From G020353115 sp964389685 (GTDB taxonomy: Bacteria > Bacteroidota > Bacteroidia > Bacteroidales > VadinHA17), in contig CAYMFM010000010.1 in the NCBI GenBank assembly GCA_964389685.1, forward strand, positions 1 through 64,000: a DNA stretch of 64,000 bases, read 5' to 3'. How positions within the stretch are numbered: position 1 is the first letter of the stretch; the number at the start of each line of letters is the position of its first letter. A program made the position numbers and the translations under genes. Below the pieces are notes generated by a model that was given only the letters and a program-made list of their open reading frames with translations, was not told the DNA's origin and ran no database searches. Shown here piece by piece: positions 44,175 to 52,947 of this stretch.

Positions 44175-44656
44175 TATTCAGCGAAGATCGATTTAACCCG
44201 CATTATTCATGCAAAAACGTAGTACATTGCATGAACCGGAGCGAAGAGGAGCTCGACGCAGTCAATGTGTGATGGGTAGAGGGAAGCAATGCGGGAACCG
44301 AACTCGCCTTGAGCGAGTGAGCTCACCGAAGGTAAACCCCCGTCCGACCATGTCATCCGGGCGGGCCGACAAGAAAATACCCAAATTTGAGGATTGGAAT
44401 GAACTCAAATTTGTGGTATTGCTTCGTCGGAAGGATTATTTATGAATAATCCGGGTTAATTCCGGAGAGTAGCATCCCTTTCCAAATGCCCTATTGACTC
44501 TTTTTTACAGGTCAGTGTGATAGTGTTTTTGGGAGAAGATCTGAAGCAGGCTAACGTATGATATTCTCTTTGATAAGCTTTTGACTTTGCAGGATGTTTT
44601 GTTTAATAAACAAGGGAAAAATGAAACCAAGGATTTAAGGTTGAAAAGGGGTGGTT
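44175..44656. other. Intergenic region between the flippase and ACP genes
   Basis: Apart from the element at 44193-44459, the 200 bases before the ACP stop contain no gene and no clear terminator. The convergent flippase and ACP genes both end here. Confidence 0.5.
44193..44459. mobile_element. MITE-like element with terminal inverted repeats
   Basis: Bases 44193-44210 (TTAACCCGCATTATTCAT) and 44442-44459 (inverse complement) match at 17 of 18 positions and bound a 267-base element. It contains a perfect internal stem CAAATTTGAG/CTCAAATTTG (44382-44413) and a G/C-rich core. No transposase is present; the 78-codon open frame inside is not a credible gene. Ends in TTAA on both sides suggest a TTAA or TA target. 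It looks like a non-autonomous element or a relic of an insertion sequence. Confidence 0.55.
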
Positions 44657-44899
44657 TTATCCTTCATTAAGCTTTTCAGTTATGTATTTTTGATAATCCT
44701 TCAAGGTTAACAATCCGGCTACATCTTCATCATTCACCTTGATGTTATAGTGTTCTTCAATATTGAGGTAGAAATCGAGAAGGTCAAGTGAATCAACACC
44801 TTCTTCCCTGAGTGAATCATTTGCATCCAGGAGCTTTGCATTATTCCCGAAGGAAGTGTTAGCCAGAATCTCTTTTAAATCGTTAATTGTAACTTCCAT
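44657..44899 (-). CDS. Acyl carrier protein
   Basis: An 80-residue four-helix carrier. The phosphopantetheine site is Ser37 in EEGVDSLDLLDFYL, and the chain is acidic, as in other ACPs. It carries growing or finished acyl groups as thioesters. It starts 7 bases after the ketoacyl synthase and is the last gene of the long glycan gene train, so it is unlikely to be the ACP of bulk fatty acid synthesis. A dedicated carrier for an acyl group placed on the sugar, or for a small lipid-like product, is an inference. Confidence 0.9.
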   Translation of the reverse strand: MEVTINDLKEILANTSFGNNAKLLDANDSLREEGVDSLDLLDFYLNIEEHYNIKVNDEDVAGLLTLKDYQKYITEKLNEG

Positions 44900-44906
44900 A
44901 GTAGTA

Positions 44907-45830
44907 TTAGTCTGTACGGTATAAAATGTTGCTTGCCCAGGAAAGTCCTACCCCGAATCCACAAATATAGATGCACTTATTCGATTTTCTGTTCATCTCT
45001 TTTTCAAGGATAATCGGGATTGAAGAAGAGACCGTATTTCCATATTCAGCAATGTCAAAAACAACCTTACTGGGATCAAGATCCATTCTTTTTGTAAGTG
45101 TGTCAATTATATATTTACTTCCCTGGTGAAAAATGAATTTATCTATGCTTTCCTTCAGGCAATTGTTTATTTCAAGAATATGTTTGAAATCAACTGGAAT
45201 ATACTTTACAGCAAAATTAAACACCCCCCTTCCATCCATATGCAACTTGTTATTTTTGCATATGAGAGTCTCACACTCTTTTCCAATGGTGCCAAAAGTG
45301 AATTTTCCAAGATCATATTTTGGGGTATCGGTCAGATAGGTTACGGTTGCAGCATCCCCAAAAAGCATAGATGTATTTTTGTCTTCATGATCTATTATAT
45401 CTGAGTAGGGATCGGATGTAAACAGCAAACCATGCTTAAAGCCATTGTTCTCCATAAAAGACTTTGCAATAGATAAACCATAAACATATCCGGAACAACC
45501 CAATGATACATCAAAGCATGCACATGATTCCGGAAGGTTAAGTTCGGCATGAACCAATGCTGAAGAATGTGGAATATTGGAATCAGGATTTTGTGTAATT
45601 AGAATAATAACCTCTATTTTTTTTCTGTCAATTGAATTCTTCTTCTCAAGTTCTTCAAAGGCTTTGACTGCCATTGATGCAGTCCCCTCCTCAGTTTTCT
45701 TTACCGAAACATTTACTATTCCGACTTTGTTATGAATAAAATTATCATCCGTTTCAAACTGAGTTTTTCGTTCAATATTTGAAATCCTACCCTTTGGGAT
45801 GTACGATCCAATATGCGTAATACCTATCAT
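44907..45830 (-). CDS. Ketoacyl-ACP synthase III family enzyme
   Basis: A 307-residue thiolase-fold protein. The FabH-type triad is complete: Cys112 in SLGCSGYVYGL, His235 in FIFHQGSKYI, and Asn265 in EYGNTVSSSIP. Such enzymes join an acyl-CoA starter to malonyl-ACP, or act as acyl transferases in special pathways. The neighbour 7 bases away is an ACP, a probable partner. It is slightly shorter than FabH (about 320-335), and its place in a sugar cluster argues against a housekeeping role. A small hairpin lies between it and the GH57-like gene, so it may also be transcribed alone with the ACP gene. Confidence 0.9.
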   Translation of the reverse strand: MIGITHIGSYIPKGRISNIERKTQFETDDNFIHNKVGIVNVSVKKTEEGTASMAVKAFEELEKKNSIDRKKIEVIILITQNPDSNIPHSSALVHAELNLPESCACFDVSLGCSGYVYGLSIAKSFMENNGFKHGLLFTSDPYSDIIDHEDKNTSMLFGDAATVTYLTDTPKYDLGKFTFGTIGKECETLICKNNKLHMDGRGVFNFAVKYIPVDFKHILEINNCLKESIDKFIFHQGSKYIIDTLTKRMDLDPSKVVFDIAEYGNTVSSSIPIILEKEMNRKSNKCIYICGFGVGLSWASNILYRTD

Positions 45831-45875
45831 TTTATGACTCTACCTGTGAAAATTAAGGGACAGTAAATCAAAGTG

Positions 45876-45899
45876 TTAGAAATTTTACCAAATTTCTAA
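45876..45899 (-). terminator. Hairpin between the GH57-like and KAS III genes
   Basis: A perfect 10-bp stem, TTAGAAATTT / AAATTTCTAA, with a 4-base loop, in the only gap near 100 bases within the gene train. It may separate the KAS III/ACP pair from the upstream genes; it has no clear T tract. Confidence 0.45.
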
Positions 45900-45926
45900 G
45901 TGGGTCAAATCTAACTTTAAATTTAA

Positions 45927-47900
45927 TCAATTTTTTCCAGCTAATATACTGATTTCAACTTTTGAAATTATTAAGTATTCATATCCATGAGGTTTAAAGG
46001 TTTCATCAAGTTCCTGAGCAGAATAGACAAGTCTGAGAAAAAACCTTCCTTCTTCAAACTGCTGATACTCTAAAGATGGTATTAAAGCCGAGCTGGTCAG
46101 ATCATGTTTAAATACAATCTTTTTTTCTTGATCTCCGATAATAACAATACCTTTTGTAGCTCCTAATCCATGTTCGGATGAAATAAGCGGAGAAAGAATA
46201 TTATGATGTTGTAGAGTTGAATTAAACAGATTGAAATACTCCAGTTCCTCCCCACCATTGTTTGTTGCATAATACAGGGTTTCAACATCAAATGACTCCG
46301 GATGAAATGTGAAATGAAAGGGTCTGATTATTTCAGGCATTCTTTCAGGGAGTGAGATTTCCTTTTCAATAACCAGGAGAGAAGGGGTCATAGAGATTTT
46401 TGTTTTAAAAGAGATATTTTCTGAAAGGATATAAGAAGAAATAAGCATACAATCATTATAATGACTTATTTTGATTTCAGGAGTGCTGAGATCTGTAATT
46501 TTGTGTTTTCCAAGCCTCTCAACAATGGCATGTCCTGAAAAAAAATCAGCCCCCAATGAAATATTTTCAAAGTATCCATGTTCGAGAGTGCCAAAAACAG
46601 GATTATTCGTTATCCCTTGCGGGAAGTAGCTTTCAATAGCGATTCCTTTTTTCTTATTGAGAATAAGGGTGCTTTTATCATTCTTGATTTGCAAAAAATG
46701 TTCATTTTCACTTACCTGGATATTGTTGCCTGAATAAGGTAAATTTTCGATATGTGTTATTGGCTTGGCTTTTGCTTTCGAGCACAATGGCGAAAATTGG
46801 TCATAGAATGCTTGTAATCTTGCTTCAAATTCTTCCCATCGCCTGTTTGTAATATGAGTTCTAAAGTCACTTGACCAAAGGTAGCAAAGTTCCTTCCACT
46901 GCTCCTTAGAGACCTTTTCTCTTTTATTAAAAGTAGTAAAAATTCCGAAACATTGAGTGTTTATTTTAAGGTCGTTTCGACCTGATAGAGTCCAACGATT
47001 TATATTATATTTTCTTTGCTTCTTCACTGGAATTGGTTGTTCCGGTGATTCCAGGGATATACATTCGTGGTCAGTCAGTGAACCAGCTGTATCGATAACT
47101 TGAGAAGGGAATACTAATGAAAAGTTTTCATGTTCCCGGAGAAATTTATATAGACCAGAAATTCTCTGCCATTCATTTTCACCTGAAAGCTGAGCTTCAG
47201 ACTTGTATCTTCCTGGTCTAAAGTTGAAGATTTCAACATCGTTTGCGTAAAGCGGAAAATACCTGGGAGAGTAGGCAAGAAATGTATTTAAATACTTCTC
47301 ATAATCGGCAAGACTTATTTCTGCATGGACATATCGTTGAAATTTTTGAAATGCTATTGAATCGGCCCATATAACAGGCATGGCATTTTGGTTATTTCCT
47401 TTAGCCGTCTGGGGGAAATACCTCCATTCGTTGTTCCATTCAGGGTGGTATTTTCGAGGATTATTCCATTCCATCATAAACGCTTTGTAGCCACTATTCA
47501 GGAAGTGTTCAATGATCCCGGATGAGAATGCCATCTCATTTACAAGCGCAATCTGAGGTTTAGTATTCAGCAACGTCCGGTAGGTGTCGATTCCGATACG
47601 CTGGTTCCAGCTGTTCACTTCATATGGTACCAGGGGGCCGATTAGCTGGGAATAGCCACTACCAATAAATTCGGTTTTCCCGGAAGCGATTAATTGCTTA
47701 AGCGAGACAATCCAGGTTTTATCGATTTCATTAATCGCTTCGAGTGTATAACCTGACGACTCGATTCCGGTTCGAATGCCGGATTCTCCAATTAATTGTA
47801 ATAATGGCCAGTAGCATTTTTCAATAACTATTTTTCTTTCCTCCGTTTCAATGGAGGAGTACATTAAATTCAGATGGAAAACAGAATATAGTTTAAGCAT
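45927..47900 (-). CDS. GH57-like glycoside hydrolase family protein
   Basis: A 657-residue protein with an N-terminal (beta/alpha)7 barrel of the GH57/GH38 type: FHLNLMYSSIETEERKIVI at the start (H9 and N11 region), FIGSGYSQLIGPLVP, then ALVNEMAFSSG with Glu122 at the usual nucleophile position. The C-terminal 300 residues form a strand-rich domain. GH57 enzymes act on alpha-glucans, but relatives in glycan clusters have unknown substrates and may be transferases or deacetylases. Its start overlaps the ATP-grasp gene by 8 bases, so the two are translated together. There is no signal peptide, so it should be cytoplasmic. Confidence 0.75.
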   Translation of the reverse strand: MLKLYSVFHLNLMYSSIETEERKIVIEKCYWPLLQLIGESGIRTGIESSGYTLEAINEIDKTWIVSLKQLIASGKTEFIGSGYSQLIGPLVPYEVNSWNQRIGIDTYRTLLNTKPQIALVNEMAFSSGIIEHFLNSGYKAFMMEWNNPRKYHPEWNNEWRYFPQTAKGNNQNAMPVIWADSIAFQKFQRYVHAEISLADYEKYLNTFLAYSPRYFPLYANDVEIFNFRPGRYKSEAQLSGENEWQRISGLYKFLREHENFSLVFPSQVIDTAGSLTDHECISLESPEQPIPVKKQRKYNINRWTLSGRNDLKINTQCFGIFTTFNKREKVSKEQWKELCYLWSSDFRTHITNRRWEEFEARLQAFYDQFSPLCSKAKAKPITHIENLPYSGNNIQVSENEHFLQIKNDKSTLILNKKKGIAIESYFPQGITNNPVFGTLEHGYFENISLGADFFSGHAIVERLGKHKITDLSTPEIKISHYNDCMLISSYILSENISFKTKISMTPSLLVIEKEISLPERMPEIIRPFHFTFHPESFDVETLYYATNNGGEELEYFNLFNSTLQHHNILSPLISSEHGLGATKGIVIIGDQEKKIVFKHDLTSSALIPSLEYQQFEEGRFFLRLVYSAQELDETFKPHGYEYLIISKVEISILAGKN

Positions 47901-49140
47901 TAGTTATTATCTTCACCTTTTTAACAACGTAGTTTGCCATTTCTACTGCTTCTTCTCTTGTTACTGCCGATGTTAAAACTGATCCCACTCTTTCTCCATG
48001 TGAAGTGGGTTTTGTAATTACAGTACCAATACCAATCTTTTGATTTTCCCAGTATGGTTCCCACGAAACAAATTTTACGCCCGGTAAAGTTCTTGCTTCT
48101 TCAAAACCGTTTATTTCAACTATTTTTCCCAGTTTAGGCCAGAAGTAGCGTAATGCAACGCCTCTATTATATTTCCATGTCAGATAATTGATATTGACAT
48201 TATCACCGGCAGCCTGTTGTATAACCGCGCTAATCAGATCCGTACCATTATTTAAAGGAGCTGTATATGCTGCAAAATAATCGCCGGAAACCCTTGTTGC
48301 CATTTCAAGCATTTTGGGTTCTCCAAACTCATTAATTATAATATCGCCTTTTGCCGGACCTACATTGATTTCAAGTGCTTTGATAGCAGCATTGACGGCC
48401 TCCAATGTCCTCTCGTACGTCTTTTTATTCAATAGAGTCGGAGTTGTGTCTCCATTCTCCAGTAAATGCGGAGGGTAAAGAAATTTTGTGTCGTAATTTC
48501 TGTCGGTGAATCCTGTGGTATAGATTGTGCCATTGTCAACCAGGGATTCGGATGAATGTTCCGTTCCTTCAATGTATTCTTCGATCAGGATTTCCGATTT
48601 CTTTTTTGAGAATGTATATTCAAACCATTCATCCACGTGTTTTTCATTTTTAATAATTACAACTCCTTGTGCTCCGGCAAGATCCACCGGTTTGAAAACA
48701 ACCGGATAGCCAATTTTACCTGCAATACTTTTTGCATCTTCTATGTTTTGGGCAATACCAAATTCCGGACAAGGGACTCCTGCTTTTTTCCAACATTTTA
48801 ATCGCTTAATTTTATTCCTGGTTCTTTCAGCAATTTCGCATGGGATAGCAACTAGGCCAAACTTTTCAGCAACCCTGGCAACCGTATGAGATGCTTCAAC
48901 TCCAACTGCAACGATTCCTGAAACAGCAAGATTTTTTCTTTTTAATTCTATTAGTTTTCCAATAACAATCTCAGGATCATGTGTGCTGATATTGGGTAAG
49001 GGATACTCAACCATATCAAGTCCGGGTGCTTCCGGATTTAAATCCGGTGATATAACATGAAATCCCAAATAATGCGCTCTGGAAATTGCAGGAATTTGTT
49101 GTTGTCCCGCTCCTAAAACAATGATGGATTTTTTTTTCAT
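47893..49140 (-). CDS. ATP-grasp ligase
   Basis: A 415-residue ATP-dependent carboxylate-amine ligase. An N-terminal Rossmann-like domain (KKSIIVLGAGQQQIPAI) precedes the ATP-grasp fold. Motifs are YPVVFKPVDLAGAQGVV (ATP lysine), EILIEEYIEGTEHSSES, and KGDIIINEFGEPKMLEMATR (metal-binding acids). It probably joins an amino acid or other acid to an amine by an acyl-phosphate. Together with two aminotransferases in this train, it could add an amino-acid substituent to an amino sugar. That is an inference. It overlaps the GH57-like gene by 8 bases. Confidence 0.88.
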   Translation of the reverse strand: MKKKSIIVLGAGQQQIPAISRAHYLGFHVISPDLNPEAPGLDMVEYPLPNISTHDPEIVIGKLIELKRKNLAVSGIVAVGVEASHTVARVAEKFGLVAIPCEIAERTRNKIKRLKCWKKAGVPCPEFGIAQNIEDAKSIAGKIGYPVVFKPVDLAGAQGVVIIKNEKHVDEWFEYTFSKKKSEILIEEYIEGTEHSSESLVDNGTIYTTGFTDRNYDTKFLYPPHLLENGDTTPTLLNKKTYERTLEAVNAAIKALEINVGPAKGDIIINEFGEPKMLEMATRVSGDYFAAYTAPLNNGTDLISAVIQQAAGDNVNINYLTWKYNRGVALRYFWPKLGKIVEINGFEEARTLPGVKFVSWEPYWENQKIGIGTVITKPTSHGERVGSVLTSAVTREEAVEMANYVVKKVKIITNA

Positions 49141-49166
49141 ATTGCTGATTTGTACCTACTTTTATT

Positions 49167-50378
49167 TTAACCCATTATTCCGGTGGATTCAGGATCGTAC
49201 AATTTTATAATCTCAATATTGTATCCTTTCAAATATTTAATGGATTCGAAGATATCATCCTGAAAGGCTCTGCTCGCAATAACCACCGCATCTGGTTGTA
49301 TTCTAGAAATTTCTTCCGGCGGGAATACTTTTAGATTGAAAAGATCTTTGTTCCATTTATCGTGGTTAGAATCTGAAAGTCCGATAATATTTGCCTTTGA
49401 TAAAGAGGTATGCTCCAGAAGAAATTCGGAATGTTTACCTGCTCCATACAAGATGACTGACTTTTTACGCGGATACCATAAATGTTCAAGTTTAGCATTG
49501 ATTGAATTCCTCTGTTTTTGTAAATAGTTATTGTACCAATTTAAATGATCTTTAATTTCGCTATATAAACCGGGGACCAGTTCAAATTCAAGACCTTCTA
49601 ACGCATTGGTCACCTTATGTGCCAGGCTTATAATATGCCTGGGCCATTTTTCGTGGGTTATTTCATGAATTTCTTTAAAACCGGCTTTTTGGTAAAACAT
49701 CCGAAGGGCATCCGGTGAAAACATATTCGGATGTTCATTTGTAAAAATTGATCCGACTGAATCTAAAATCAGGTTTGCCACGTTAGGTACACGGATAAAC
49801 AGATAACCGTCAGATTTTAAAACTTGATTTATTCGTAAAAGGATTGGCAGGGGATCTGGTATGTGTTCAAGTACTGCCCCCATCACAATCAAATCGAATT
49901 TATTCTCCTCATGTTCGGGTATATCGAATTCTTCAAAAAAGCAATTTTCTACAGGTAGACCATACTTCTCTCTGGCAATGGTTGCAACAGTTGTAGTTGG
50001 TTCAACACCGTAGACATCCCATCCATATTTCTTAAATTCAAGCAACATATATCCCATATAGCAACCAATCTCCAGGAGCTTTTTACCCCTCACATTTTTA
50101 AAGTGGCTATTGACCCATTTTACATCAAGATTATAAAGATGCAACATTGCAGAGGATGGTTTTGCGTCACCAAAATCTTCCCGATAATAATTAATGTAAT
50201 ATTCCTCAATTTCTTGCTGATCCAAGCGGGGATTGCTGAACACGTGGCCACAATTTTTACAAATTACTGTAACTACCGGATATTTTTTGGTGCCGACTCT
50301 TGTAATAATGGATTGATTCTCTATTTGCGCTATATCAAATGAATTCTTATTACATAAAGGGCAGAAGGTAACTTCCAT
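49167..50378 (-). CDS. Class I SAM-dependent methyltransferase with zinc-binding and C-methyltransferase domains
   Basis: A 403-residue protein. Residues 1-65 are a putative zinc site (CPLCNK and CKNCGHVFSNPR). A SAM-binding fold follows, with LEIGCYMGYMLLEF near residue 100 and VMGAVLEHIPDPLP. The C-terminal 110 residues are a second Rossmann-like domain (SVILYGAGKHSEFLLEHT). This three-part form matches sugar C-methyltransferases of the TylC3/NovU type as well as some other sugar methyltransferases. It sits 26 bases before the ATP-grasp gene and 44 after the SDR gene, so a methyl group on the sugar is likely. Confidence 0.88.
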   Translation of the reverse strand: MEVTFCPLCNKNSFDIAQIENQSIITRVGTKKYPVVTVICKNCGHVFSNPRLDQQEIEEYYINYYREDFGDAKPSSAMLHLYNLDVKWVNSHFKNVRGKKLLEIGCYMGYMLLEFKKYGWDVYGVEPTTTVATIAREKYGLPVENCFFEEFDIPEHEENKFDLIVMGAVLEHIPDPLPILLRINQVLKSDGYLFIRVPNVANLILDSVGSIFTNEHPNMFSPDALRMFYQKAGFKEIHEITHEKWPRHIISLAHKVTNALEGLEFELVPGLYSEIKDHLNWYNNYLQKQRNSINAKLEHLWYPRKKSVILYGAGKHSEFLLEHTSLSKANIIGLSDSNHDKWNKDLFNLKVFPPEEISRIQPDAVVIASRAFQDDIFESIKYLKGYNIEIIKLYDPESTGIMG

Positions 50379-50422
50379 ATTTCATTTTTTTGGTTTTACC
50401 GGAAAACAGGCAAGTACGATAT

Positions 50423-51376
50423 TTAGCAATAAACAGATTTGTACCACTCAGTATAATTCCGAATTCCATCTTTCAGGTCATATTGGGGTATATAGCCAAG
50501 ATCTTGCTTAGTCCGTTCCATACTCAAAGGATAATTCCAACCGCCTTTACTGCAATTAATAAGTTCAACACGATTATCAGGAAATAGTTCATCGATTGCC
50601 TTTTTCCAGTCATAGATACCTATGGCTTTTTCATAGGATGCATTATACTCAATGTTCGGAATAGAATCGATTGTTAAAAGTTTAACTGCGATTTCAGCGA
50701 CATCAATTACATATACCCAATCTAACCTGTGCTCAGGGTGGTTTATTAATTGGTAAGTTTTTCCCTCAATAGCAGCATCTAAAATTTCTTTCCAGTAAAT
50801 CGGCTCATGATTTTCTCTATTAATTACTGGTCCGTATATTTCTCCTGGTCTTAATATATTTGCATTGATCTTTCTATCAGTGACCAGTTCTTTCAAAAGA
50901 TATTCTGCTACTGCTTTAGAATTACCATATGAATTATGTTCAGTAAGTCCGGTTGGAAAATCTGGAGGTACAGGAGCATTTACTTTATTGGTTTTAAATT
51001 GATAAACGCCGTTTGTACTTGTCATTATAAACCGGTCCACAGCTGCATCAACAGCACTAAATAACAGGTTAGCAGTTCCCCAGGTGTTAACTTTGTAAAA
51101 ATCAGGGTGGGCATTATGTCCAACACGCATTGGTAAAACTGCTGCTAGATGAAGAATCCTGGTGATATGGTTTTCTTTTAAAATTTTTATTATAAGGTCT
51201 TTATCAAGAATATCTCCCTGTATAAACACAGCTTTATCGATATCAAATATTAGTTTTAAATATTCTTCATCAAAATGGACATCTAATAGGTATGGTTTAA
51301 TCTGGTATTCGTTGATTAATATTTTTGCTACCTGAGCTCCTACCATTCCAATCCCGGTAATAAGTACATTTTCCAT
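50423..51376 (-). CDS. NAD-dependent epimerase/dehydratase (extended SDR)
   Basis: A 317-residue nucleotide-sugar enzyme. The NAD site is TGIGMVGAQVAKIL (variant of GxxGxxG). The catalytic residues are in MTSTNGVYQF (Ser/Thr) and YGNSKAVAEYLL, which gives the Tyr-xxx-Lys pair. Length is typical of extended SDRs that epimerise or dehydrate NDP-sugars. The first base of its ATG is the last base of the PseG-like stop codon, so translation is coupled. It is an extra redox step beyond the minimal pseudaminic acid set; the substrate is unknown. Confidence 0.88.
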   Translation of the reverse strand: MENVLITGIGMVGAQVAKILINEYQIKPYLLDVHFDEEYLKLIFDIDKAVFIQGDILDKDLIIKILKENHITRILHLAAVLPMRVGHNAHPDFYKVNTWGTANLLFSAVDAAVDRFIMTSTNGVYQFKTNKVNAPVPPDFPTGLTEHNSYGNSKAVAEYLLKELVTDRKINANILRPGEIYGPVINRENHEPIYWKEILDAAIEGKTYQLINHPEHRLDWVYVIDVAEIAVKLLTIDSIPNIEYNASYEKAIGIYDWKKAIDELFPDNRVELINCSKGGWNYPLSMERTKQDLGYIPQYDLKDGIRNYTEWYKSVYC

Positions 51377-52431
51377 TATGAATTCATAATTTCATTGATT
51401 GTTAATACTATTTTCCTATAATTTTCAATATTACCTATAATCCGGTTCTTTAAAATTATATTCTCATGAAATTTTCTATCCAATAGGAAACGTTCGATTT
51501 TTGCCTTTAATTCTTTGTAATTAAGCTGATCTATATATCCTGCATATTTTGCCAGAGAGAACTTTTTTACATATATTTCAGCAGCCTCTTCATTTAAAGA
51601 GTTTGGGGCTATGATTAAACAGGGGAGTTTCAGAGCGGCCATCTCATAAGTAGTCAGACCAAGTGTACTAAAACCAACATCTGCATTCCAAATTCTTTCC
51701 GGCATATTATTAACATTATAAGATAAATGAGCGTTTAAAGGAAGACGTTCAATCATTTTTTCAACCTCTGAAATGTGTTCTGATACCGGACCTAGTACTA
51801 CGTCTATATATGCATCACATCGAATATCAGCAAGAATTTTCAATATTAAGGAGGTGATATTTTTATGGTCTGACCCTCCAAGTGCGATTAATATTTGCTC
51901 AATCTCCCCTTTATTTTTTCTCTTTCGGTTTTGGTATTTTAAAACTTCATCGTCAAAGAGCAAATAATCCAGTCCATCAAAACAATGCTTATGCTTATTC
52001 GGATAATAACCAGGGTATTTCGGGTGTGGTAAAGCATTGATTACCATATCTCCGAACAGGAACGATGGCATAGGATTGTCTTGAAAAATGATACGAAATC
52101 CCTGCTCCTTTAGTTGTAAAAATTTATCTCCCCATAACTTTAGCTCATCAGCATTTAAGTTAAACGATACTGTTCTGGCAGTAAATTTCTCTGATAAGTT
52201 ATTAATTTCATTTATCTGAGCTTCGATATCTGCTTCATGGGGGATAACCGAATGCTGAATATTATTCAAATTCAAATACTCGATGACTTTTTCATTTTTC
52301 TTAACCAGGAATATCGGGCATATTGATAATTCTTTTTCCAGGAGATTTGCCAACCGAATCGAACCAATAACATGTCCCATACCTGTTTTAGAGTCGCCAT
52401 TACAATGAAATACAATGTGTCTTCCGGTCAT
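51376..52431 (-). CDS. PseG-like nucleotide-sugar hydrolase or glycosyltransferase
   Basis: A 351-residue GT-B-like protein that resembles PseG/SpsG. Signature GMGHVIGSIRLANLLE near residue 18 and, in the second half, LIALGGSDHKN, ADVGFSTLGLTTYEMAALKLP. In the pseudaminic pathway PseG removes UDP from UDP-diacetamido-trideoxy-altropyranose so that the sugar can be condensed with PEP. The position between a GNAT and the SDR fits this. It is longer than most PseG (about 275-340). A true glycosyltransferase role cannot be excluded. Confidence 0.8.
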   Translation of the reverse strand: MTGRHIVFHCNGDSKTGMGHVIGSIRLANLLEKELSICPIFLVKKNEKVIEYLNLNNIQHSVIPHEADIEAQINEINNLSEKFTARTVSFNLNADELKLWGDKFLQLKEQGFRIIFQDNPMPSFLFGDMVINALPHPKYPGYYPNKHKHCFDGLDYLLFDDEVLKYQNRKRKNKGEIEQILIALGGSDHKNITSLILKILADIRCDAYIDVVLGPVSEHISEVEKMIERLPLNAHLSYNVNNMPERIWNADVGFSTLGLTTYEMAALKLPCLIIAPNSLNEEAAEIYVKKFSLAKYAGYIDQLNYKELKAKIERFLLDRKFHENIILKNRIIGNIENYRKIVLTINEIMNS

Positions 52432-52464
52432 TAAAGATCAGTTGAATTTTACCAATAAATGAGA

Positions 52465-52947
52465 CTATAATATTTTAGCCATGCAAAAATGATCAACTCC
52501 CCACCAATGCTTTGGATGAGTTCCTTCATGTGAATAGCCAATTCTTTCGTAGAATTTCTTTCCTGAAGCAGTTTCTGTATAAAGTACTATTTTATGTGCA
52601 TTTTTTTTCTGGTACTCTTTTTCTGCTTTTTCGCATAACAATTTTCCAACACCTGTTCCTCTGTATTCTGAAGAAACGGCAATCCAAATGATATTTCCAA
52701 CACCTCCGTTTAATCCTGACCCAAACAGTAATCCCACAATTTCATTATCCATTTTGGCAATGATCATTACTTTTTCTTTATCATCGATTGCATTTTTTAT
52801 ATTTTTTTCTTGCCAGTCCTGTTTATACTTATCAATTGCTATTTGCGGGAATGTAGTTATAAACGTATCATCAAGGATATTATCGAATAATTTCTTTGTT
52901 TTCCGAATATCTTTTCCGGTAAGGTTTTCTACAATTGTTTTACTCAT
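52465..52947 (-). CDS. GNAT family N-acetyltransferase (PseH-like role)
   Basis: A 160-residue acetyltransferase from the ATG at 52947, which overlaps the aminotransferase stop by 4 bases (ATGA); the frame extends further upstream but that is not needed. The acetyl-CoA motif A is IAVSSEYRGTGVGKLLCEKA, followed by IVLYTETASGKKFYERIGY. In pseudaminic acid synthesis PseH acetylates the 4-amino group formed by PseC. Coupled translation with a class III aminotransferase suggests that this copy acetylates the amine made by that enzyme or by PseC. Confidence 0.88.
   Translation of the reverse strand: MSKTIVENLTGKDIRKTKKLFDNILDDTFITTFPQIAIDKYKQDWQEKNIKNAIDDKEKVMIIAKMDNEIVGLLFGSGLNGGVGNIIWIAVSSEYRGTGVGKLLCEKAEKEYQKKNAHKIVLYTETASGKKFYERIGYSHEGTHPKHWWGVDHFCMAKIL

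Noticed and set aside
44209..44445. 78-codon open frame on the + strand
   Set aside because: It lies entirely within the MITE-like element, spans its stems, has a low-complexity composition and no recognisable domain.
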